Below the pieces are notes generated by a model. That model saw nothing but the letters and a program-made list of their open reading frames with translations, had not been told where the DNA came from and searched no databases. Below, piece by piece: positions 56,710-64,000 of a stretch of 64,000 nucleotides of DNA. This stretch comes from Tomocerus qinae (lineage: Eukaryota; Arthropoda; Collembola; Entomobryomorpha; Tomoceridae). The first letter of the stretch is position 1. Each line of letters starts with the position of its first letter. The stretch lies in NCBI GenBank assembly GCA_020055645.1, contig CM034548.1, positions 48,724,296-48,788,295 on the forward strand, read 5' to 3'. Made by a program: the position numbers and the translations under genes.

Positions 56710-59700
56710 GCAGTACTTATAGTAGTCTTAATCTACCGTGTTGTGCCAAGACTTTAATAAGAGAAATGGCATGCTATTTATTACTGTGAAGCTATGGCTC
56801 AGCCGATCAGCACACTTGGTTCAAGTCAGCTGATCCACTAAGCCAGTCAACACATTTGATTCAACTTGTGGGCAGCGGCTTAGTGGCTTCAACAAAAACA
56901 AAGAATTGTCCCATCTTCTATACCTCACTAACTCTCCATTGTTAATCTATGGGACTTGATAGGATTGTTACTTTGAAAGACATTGGTGGACTTCAGCAGT
57001 AAATAATCTTGGCACTCAAACAGTGCTTGGCGACAATAAAATTAATGCACATCATATCAACGGCCAATCCTAAATACGCCAATCTACCTGGCATTTGTAA
57101 TCTCTTAGAGTTAACCGTATAATGACGGACACTATAATATTATCAGTGCCACCTGCCTCGAATTCTTCAACCGTAAAAAGCATTACTACAGCCAGTTTCG
57201 TCTATTGAATTCTCAAAATGGAAACATTCTGGCTGGAACTGTCCCCTATGTCTATTTCAAATATCAGGCCAGAACAAAGACGATTCCTCAGACCACTCGC
57301 ACTCTGAAGTTACTAATGCTCAAAGTTACTAAGCCTCGCCAAAGTATCTACAATAGACGGATATAAATCACTCATTAAAAAATATGGATTCACTGATCTC
57401 TCTCTACAGAATGCAAGACACAGTATATCCAGACGGAAGCTGAAACTAAAGCATCGTTAAATGGATCAAATTATCAACTCGACTACCAAATGGATTGAAG
57501 TCTGGAAGTCAAGAATAGTAGATAATATATTCGCGAGTCTGTCGAAACAAAATTACCAGTGTTGTAGTTCCGAGCAGAGAATGGTGGATTGGGTTGCAGC
57601 AAACGGTGCGCTAAGTCCCACCACACACCCTTAACTCGGAATATTTAGACGTGACCTACCAATGTTCTATCTAATCTTTACCCGACATGACCTGGAGGGT
57701 TCATTCCCACCCTCAACACCCCCAGGGAGGTTTGGGGCTAATTGAGATTCCGCCGGATTTGGACAGACCAAAAATGTGAACATTTAATTTTTTTCAAATA
57801 TTTCAACCACTTCTTTCGGCTACGGTCGTTCCAATTTCACTTGCCTGACACACACGTGACTTACTTATTGCTTCCATTTGTGTTATCACAGTTTATTTTT
57901 AAATGCATATGCAAGCTCCTCAAATACCTTTCATCAATAATGAGTAAGCACAGATAGTGTTTAGAAAGCAAAATTCCTTTCGTACCCTGCGACAAACGAT
58001 CACATTACTGATGACAATATCTTTGAATATTACATAAAAAAGTTTTATGTCATTCATTGCTCATTCATTATTGATGCTCACTTTTAGCGGTGAGCTAGCA
58101 GCAAGAAAGCAGTGGCGACAAAGAGTTAAGACATCGACACAAATTTTTAATCAAGTAAGCATTTATGTAGAAACTGTTGCAGCATTTTTCCATTAGTACT
58201 TTGAAGTGCTCTTTTTATACAAAAGCCAGCAATTAATTCAATTTGAGTATAAGACATTTAGCAACAAAGTTAGTTGGGCCATAATATTAGAAACAGCTGT
58301 ATGAAAATCAGTCGGAGAAGGTTATCCACGAGAAAGGGAGTAGTATATACTTAGAAAGTGATATGAGACCACTAAGTGAAACGACATCATCGATCTCATC
58401 AAAATAAACATGTAACAGATATGTCAACCAACTTGCCAATAAAGTCACTTTCGTCTCTGCTGTCTGCATATTCGCAGTGTGTGGGGAGATGAGAATTTAA
58501 AATGCAACCCAAATGAACCAGTTGCATAGAGCTAAATCAATACCATTTATAAACTCTGAAGACTTGACTGTTGAGTGAACCTACCACAAATGTATTATGA
58601 ATAAGCAGATTTAGAAGAAATAAAAACTCTTATTATAGCGACTGAACAGTCCAATCTGTTCATAATTATCTTATGGATTTGTTTAAGATCTAGTTTATGA
58701 ATTTCATACCAAATGCATTGAAGTCTAAATCATTGAGAAAAGTACCTAATAATGGTTGTAACCTTCGAAAAACAAAACTCTAACTGATCTAGACTGTTAT
58801 AAGTACTATTTAAGAAACTCGTATTTAGCATATGTTCACAAATTATTTATGATTAATTAATGCCTTCTACTATCTGTAGTTTCTAATTCAGCTCACGCAA
58901 CTTAATCGACAGACATTCTTAGATAAACTCACTCATCTTAATCATAATTGTATCTCGTGCATGAGAAAGTATAGTCTCGGTAATTTTGGTGTTGTTTTAC
59001 ATTATCTTTATTAATCAATGTAAATGTTATTGGACCTTTATCATCTGTGCATGAAAACCACTTTAGGGTTGATCAATTGGTGGTAAGCTTGTGGCTAAAA
59101 AATAGTAATAGCTCCGCACGGCAGATACTTGCAAATACACTAAGACCAGAAAATAGAAAACACTCGAATTCGGTTTACTATCATTTAAGTAGACACCTTT
59201 TGGACAATTTACCGAATGTGGTGGGATTCTATTGTATGTGTTGTGTTCTAGTTATATCACATTTTGACGATCATGCAGTAGTGACGTTCACATAACTAGA
59301 CATATTTGAATGCAATATTAAAACCAAAACTTTCATTTTTGCATTAATATGTGGCATTTTCTATAATTGTCAAGATGAGTCAATTAGCATATAATAATGA
59401 AGAATAAGGTTTAAGTAATAAAATCCCAAGGTCACAGATCCAGTAGTTTCAGTGCTGCACAACGCCAAAGTTCAATGCATGGTTAGATAGAATTGTCTAT
59501 CAGAGTGATTGTGTGTAGGGTTATCACTTAGATTACCTAGTCTAGTATTGTAGGTTTTCTAATACGTAATAGTAAAATGCACCTTTCTGAAAGGCATCAA
59601 GTAACACTATGGGAAAATGAGAACTCTCTGAGTGAATGTATTTACTTAGCTATCTATACAGAAGACAGACTAACTTCATGACTAGGATATAAGTAAAAAA

Positions 59701-62700
59701 GTCGACGTATAATGTCAGGATAGTCAAGTGCAAGGCCAAAAGTGCAATAAAAACGCTACCCCCTCATTGCTTTACCTTAGAGAGATACCTACTCTACACC
59801 ACAATATCATAAGTACTCAAGAATCCCCTGAGATGAATTATTGACTCCCAGGCATTAATTCACGAGAATAATATCACTTTTGGTTAATGTCAAAAGACCA
59901 TTCATACTTCAGTTGCATTGCTCTCATGTCACAATCAAAGCTTTGCATCAACATTCTTTAGACATTTTGAAACACGACACATTTTTCTCCCCAGAAAACA
60001 ATGGTTGCAGTCTACAATGTTCTTGTAGTGATAAATAAATAATGAAAGTCAAATTAATATCCTGGATAGGAGACCACCAAAATGTATGTTGTAAATAACC
60101 TATAGAATAGACACGATAACAATAAGGCGCTATTATCTTTTCCATTTCTACTAACTTCTAACATTTAGATAACATTAACTATTATTGAAGGCCCTCACTC
60201 GAGACTTTTAGGCTAGTCCCAAACAGTCAAATTAAAAAACATTTTATAACAAAACGTTAGGTTGAAAATTTTGAGGAATTCCATTGTCAGAGGACTTGGC
60301 ATATTTCTTTCGAAATATTTCATCAGAATATGAAGTATTTATTTTACTGTGTTTGCTTTTAAGTCCGCAACAATTTATTTATTGCAGGTATGCAATAAGT
60401 ATGTCAGTATTCATGCGACTGCTGAGTTATTATGAGTTGGAAAGCACATAAGCATTTGCAGCGAGAATTTTAACAGTTCAGTTCAAGGTAACTTGAAAAC
60501 CAGAATGATTTCAAAGCCAAGCTCTGACTCATTTCTTGATGTAAACAGAAGAACGTTGAAGTTAAGTCACTCGAGCAGAAGGAACACGCAACTTTCTGCA
60601 TTATTTCTTTGCTGGTGGCCAGCTCAGGATAAATCCAGATTCGTGAAACCAAAGCATTCAGTTGTACATCTTAAACTTGTCTACTATCGTATTGGTTGGT
60701 GTCACTCGGCAATAACCGAACTGAAACTTTGATCGGCCAGACTAAAAGGACCATTTTCTGCAGAGAAATATCGGCTTTAAACATCTCCTATGGAATTAAA
60801 CTCCGCCTCCCCCACCTTTGCCCTTATCAGTAATCTAGCCATCCAACTACTCCGCCTTTTTCACACCTTAAGACCAATCAATAATCTTGCCAGCTCTCAC
60901 AATATTTTGGCTCGTTTTAAACAAAGAATTGGGATTTCTTTTAATAATAAGTTGAAACTAAAAGATAGATGGCCCTTCGGTGAAAAGGACCCACTTTAGG
61001 GTGTGCAGCCCCACCTACAAACCTTATTTGTTAAAATCTAACCTACTCCAGACTTTAGTCTTGCCGCTTATTTAAGGCAAACGTAGTGTACCTACCTACA
61101 CTCTGCCGTCGCACACAGATTTATTGAATAGGGGCTGTGAGGACAGTTAAATCTGAGACGTTATCTCGTGGGGCTTTAGCTTCACCATGTAATTCCCTAC
61201 TTAGATTTTCGAATTGATTTTTGACGTATGTCAAAACCCCGCAATGCAATGCCGGTTATCATTAGAATTGTCTTGTCCAAATGACAATGTCTGTAAGTTA
61301 GACCGACGAGGTGCGGTGCTACTGTTATAGCGATTTCGAAATTCGCAATTTAACATTAGTAGGGTAACTACTTTCAGAGCTAAGCTCCCTCTGTCATCTA
61401 AGCTCTTTCTACCTAGACCAAAACGTTCCACGAGAGCTTTACAATGTGGGTCGCAACGGTGCTGCTGCTAGGCTCGTTCTAAAATAGCATATGTGGGCGG
61501 CTGAAACAAATGGAATCTCGGATTTCTGCAAATGCATCACTTAATAATCTGATCTATTCTATGAGTACTCATCATCGATTACTGAATTATTGAACAGTTA
61601 TCGACTTGCTGACTTCAAATATTGAAGATTGGTATCGGAGAGCCTAAGACTGCGCTAGTCTGTTAGAAATGAGTAGAAATCAAACATGAATATGAATAAA
61701 CCAGAAGGTGAGAAGACGACACACACAAAAGTTTGTTACTCTAATAAATGTCCCTTTTTGCATCGCTAATGTCACACCCGGAATCTGAATGCCCACAATT
61801 AATTAAAGAGAGTTTACTATGACAGTTTCACTTTCATACCAATAAAGACTGTGATGAGTACTGAGTGCCCACGTACGTAGCGTAGATACGATTTTTATTT
61901 GCCATATTTTCTTTTTCCTCCTGACATTTTTCCCATTCCATGGGTAAAGTTGACTAGGTACCTATTACTACGTCACTGCATCACCAGATATAGCTTGGTA
62001 TAAGGTATATGTTGTGGGTAGAAGTATAGGGCAGACTGTCTTCAAGGCCAACCAACACTTAATTAAAATTATTAATCCACTAGACGCAGTCAAATGATAA
62101 TTGAACTACACTACTAATTGACCGGTTTGCTGTCAACCAGGACAAAAAGAATTTTTCTGTCCACGTCAAGGGAATGTTAACTTTTTTTAAATTCCCCCGT
62201 TTTAAATTAGCCATGGAGTCACAAAATTGCCAGCTTCGAGTTGCAGGAGCCAGAAGTGGTTGAATATGGTTAAATTGTATGCACTATTATTAAAATAACA
62301 AAAGAACAAAAAGGAATGACTTTTTACCTAAAAGGTTAAAAGGCGACCTTTTAAAAAAAGTTTTTTTGCTTTCCCCCTATTGTATACATGAAGACGTAGT
62401 CAGTCTGAAATTACTAGACAAACCAATCAAATATAAAACAGTAAGTGTATGAAATTTAGCGCTTTAAATCATTGGAGCACTATTCTACGAAAGGAAACGA
62501 CATGTATTTTTACTTTCAGTTTTTAGAAACTTAAGGCAAACAGTTTTTGAAATAAAGTAAAACGAGCGTTTAATTGTTTCTTGGACATTTTTGGATCCTG
62601 CGTGACTTAGGTCCTTAATACATGGGGAGGACAGAGTTGAGGCTCAGAGCCCATTTGAGCCCGAGACGGGTTCTCTACAGTTTGTGGCCATCGACACAGA

Positions 62701-64000
62701 CAGACGTATTTTGTGCGAAGGGGTATTTGACTTATAGTGTGTGCGGACAGAGAGCAGAAAATAAGAAAGCTCGTTCATACAGTAAAAGAGGAGCATCCAG
62801 AGCAGGGAATGTCCCACCAGGCAGAAGTAGCAGTAGATTAGATTTATTATAGTCATGGTAGTTTTGCTCATTGGTAGTAGTCATAGTCTATAATAATAAT
62901 AATGTAGCAGTGGCAGTAGTAGTAGTGGCAGTAGTGCAGGCAGGCTGTGCATGTATGGAAAGAGCAATGATAGAGTGGGTGCTGCCTCAACTCAACTTTG
63001 TATGTGACCAATAAAGTTTTTATTATATTATATTAAATCATTGACGTATGTATTACTTTTTAGTAGTACAAAGTACGGTAGGTTTTAGAAGAGTTCACTC
63101 AGGAGTTTCAATTAAATATGGTGCAGACAGAAAGGTAGAGAGTTCATGCCAGTAACTATGTGGAAATGGCTAAATAGATCGAGGAATGCGACTGGGTCCG
63201 GTCGGATGCATGAGAACTTGGGAATTATTCTCATAAAACTATAACAATACGGTCTAATCGTCATGTAAATCTACCCATCGCATACTCGCCCATCTCACAG
63301 TAATTCTTCATTTCACGCACTAAATAAATACTGAGTATCATTAAACCATTTGAATGAGCATTTTACCGCCCATTTGATGTGTGAATAAATAAGTTCTTTG
63401 TGACAAGTCACTCAGAGGCAAACTTTGTTGTAACGGCGGAGTCAACTCTTTTCTTAAGGTCGTATTTACAGAAAATACATGAAGGCATATTATAGTAGAA
63501 GACCAATAATCTTGTCTAATTTTTGTAAAATACTTTGCCTCAGTGTTCCCAGAAATAGATGTCTGCCACTTGATTCTTGATCTCACCTAAATGCCTAAAT
63601 ACACCCCCTTGAAAACTAAATACTCTCTGCAGTATCAGTATGCTGAGGAATCGATATGATTTTCGCTCAAATTTTGTGTTTACTTTTCTGTGCAACTTAC
63701 TATAGTTACTAAAAGCTAATAAATATCCTGAATAAAGTACAGTACTGAAAAGATACACCGCAAATTTTGGGGGAATATGAAATCCATTCCCCAGGACCCA
63801 GGATACTTACGCGTAAGTATCGTTACGTAATTACGTATATTCTGTGTATCTACCAATTTCTTCATGTATTAATCTACCACTATAACTTATGACCTATAAA
63901 TGTTTGGATTCTGTCTTCGGATTTTGAAAGACACGGTCAAAACACAGATCGAGTTTGTTAATGGGAAAAATCCGTCGCATCTCCTATTTGGGGAAGTGGA
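56710..64000. other. Long stretch without recognisable gene
   Basis: AT-rich. It may contain the 5' exons of the TGF-beta ligand (a signal-peptide exon ending in phase 1 on the minus strand), but I could not identify one. A weak candidate exon reads SYSDEIFRKKYAKSSDNGIP on the minus strand near 60345-60285, with no supporting donor. A CAGACAGACG repeat and a trinucleotide microsatellite lie at 62.7-62.9 kb. Confidence 0.5.
62860..62945. repeat. Degenerate GTA/GCA trinucleotide microsatellite
   Basis: TGGTAGTAGTCATAG, (TAA)n and GCAGTGGCAGTAGTAGTAGT in succession. Confidence 0.7.

Noticed and set aside
56770-56850. GGTTCAAGTC box, possible tRNA
   Set aside because: No A box at proper spacing and no cloverleaf arms can be drawn.
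59047-59295. 82-codon open frame with ordinary composition
   Set aside because: No family recognised, no splice sites or neighbouring exons supporting it; kept out of the gene list.
60224-60365. Possible minus-strand exon (SYSDEIFRKKYAKSSDNGIP) for the TGF-beta gene
   Set aside because: Does not resemble a signal peptide or propeptide, and no good donor of phase 1 follows.

Overview
This is eukaryotic, animal DNA: a gene-poor, AT-rich window with two recognisable spliced protein genes among many small DNA transposons. A KICSTOR subunit (SZT2) together with a secreted TGF-beta ligand points to a metazoan. The very short introns (mostly 60-100 bp) and the abundant miniature elements fit an early-branching marine invertebrate such as a sponge, but the sequence alone does not fix the phylum. 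No rRNA, tRNA, CRISPR or bacterial-style operon was seen.

Layout. 1-24.8 kb: no gene I can defend. It holds tiny hAT-like MITEs with 8-bp target duplications, a dispersed family marked by TTCGAAAGTTATCGTGC and GACA/TCTG runs, a pogo-type transposon nested inside one copy of that family, a 5'-truncated LINE tail, a 0.7-kb element carrying a cysteine-rich C-terminal coding remnant, minisatellites and inverted-repeat elements. 24.8-41.9 kb, plus strand: 42 exons of SZT2, in phase throughout (8,370 bp, about 2,789 residues plus stop). They match the human protein from roughly its residue 985 to its C-terminus; the N-terminal third was not found upstream. Three of the four long introns contain a foldback element. 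42-46 kb: no gene seen. 46.0-50.4 kb, minus strand: five exons of a TGF-beta superfamily ligand (half of the propeptide, an RTRR cleavage site and a complete nine-cysteine mature domain), convergent with SZT2. 50.5-64 kb: more MITEs, a second pogo remnant, hairpins and otherwise featureless AT-rich sequence; the first exons of the ligand probably lie here or beyond.

Function. SZT2 is the scaffold of KICSTOR, which places GATOR1 on the lysosome to restrain mTORC1 when amino acids are scarce. The TGF-beta ligand is secreted and signals through serine/threonine kinase receptors and SMADs. Nothing suggests that these neighbours work together. The most informative biology here is the layering of transposon insertions, several of which sit inside SZT2 introns. 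I found no convincing undescribed system.
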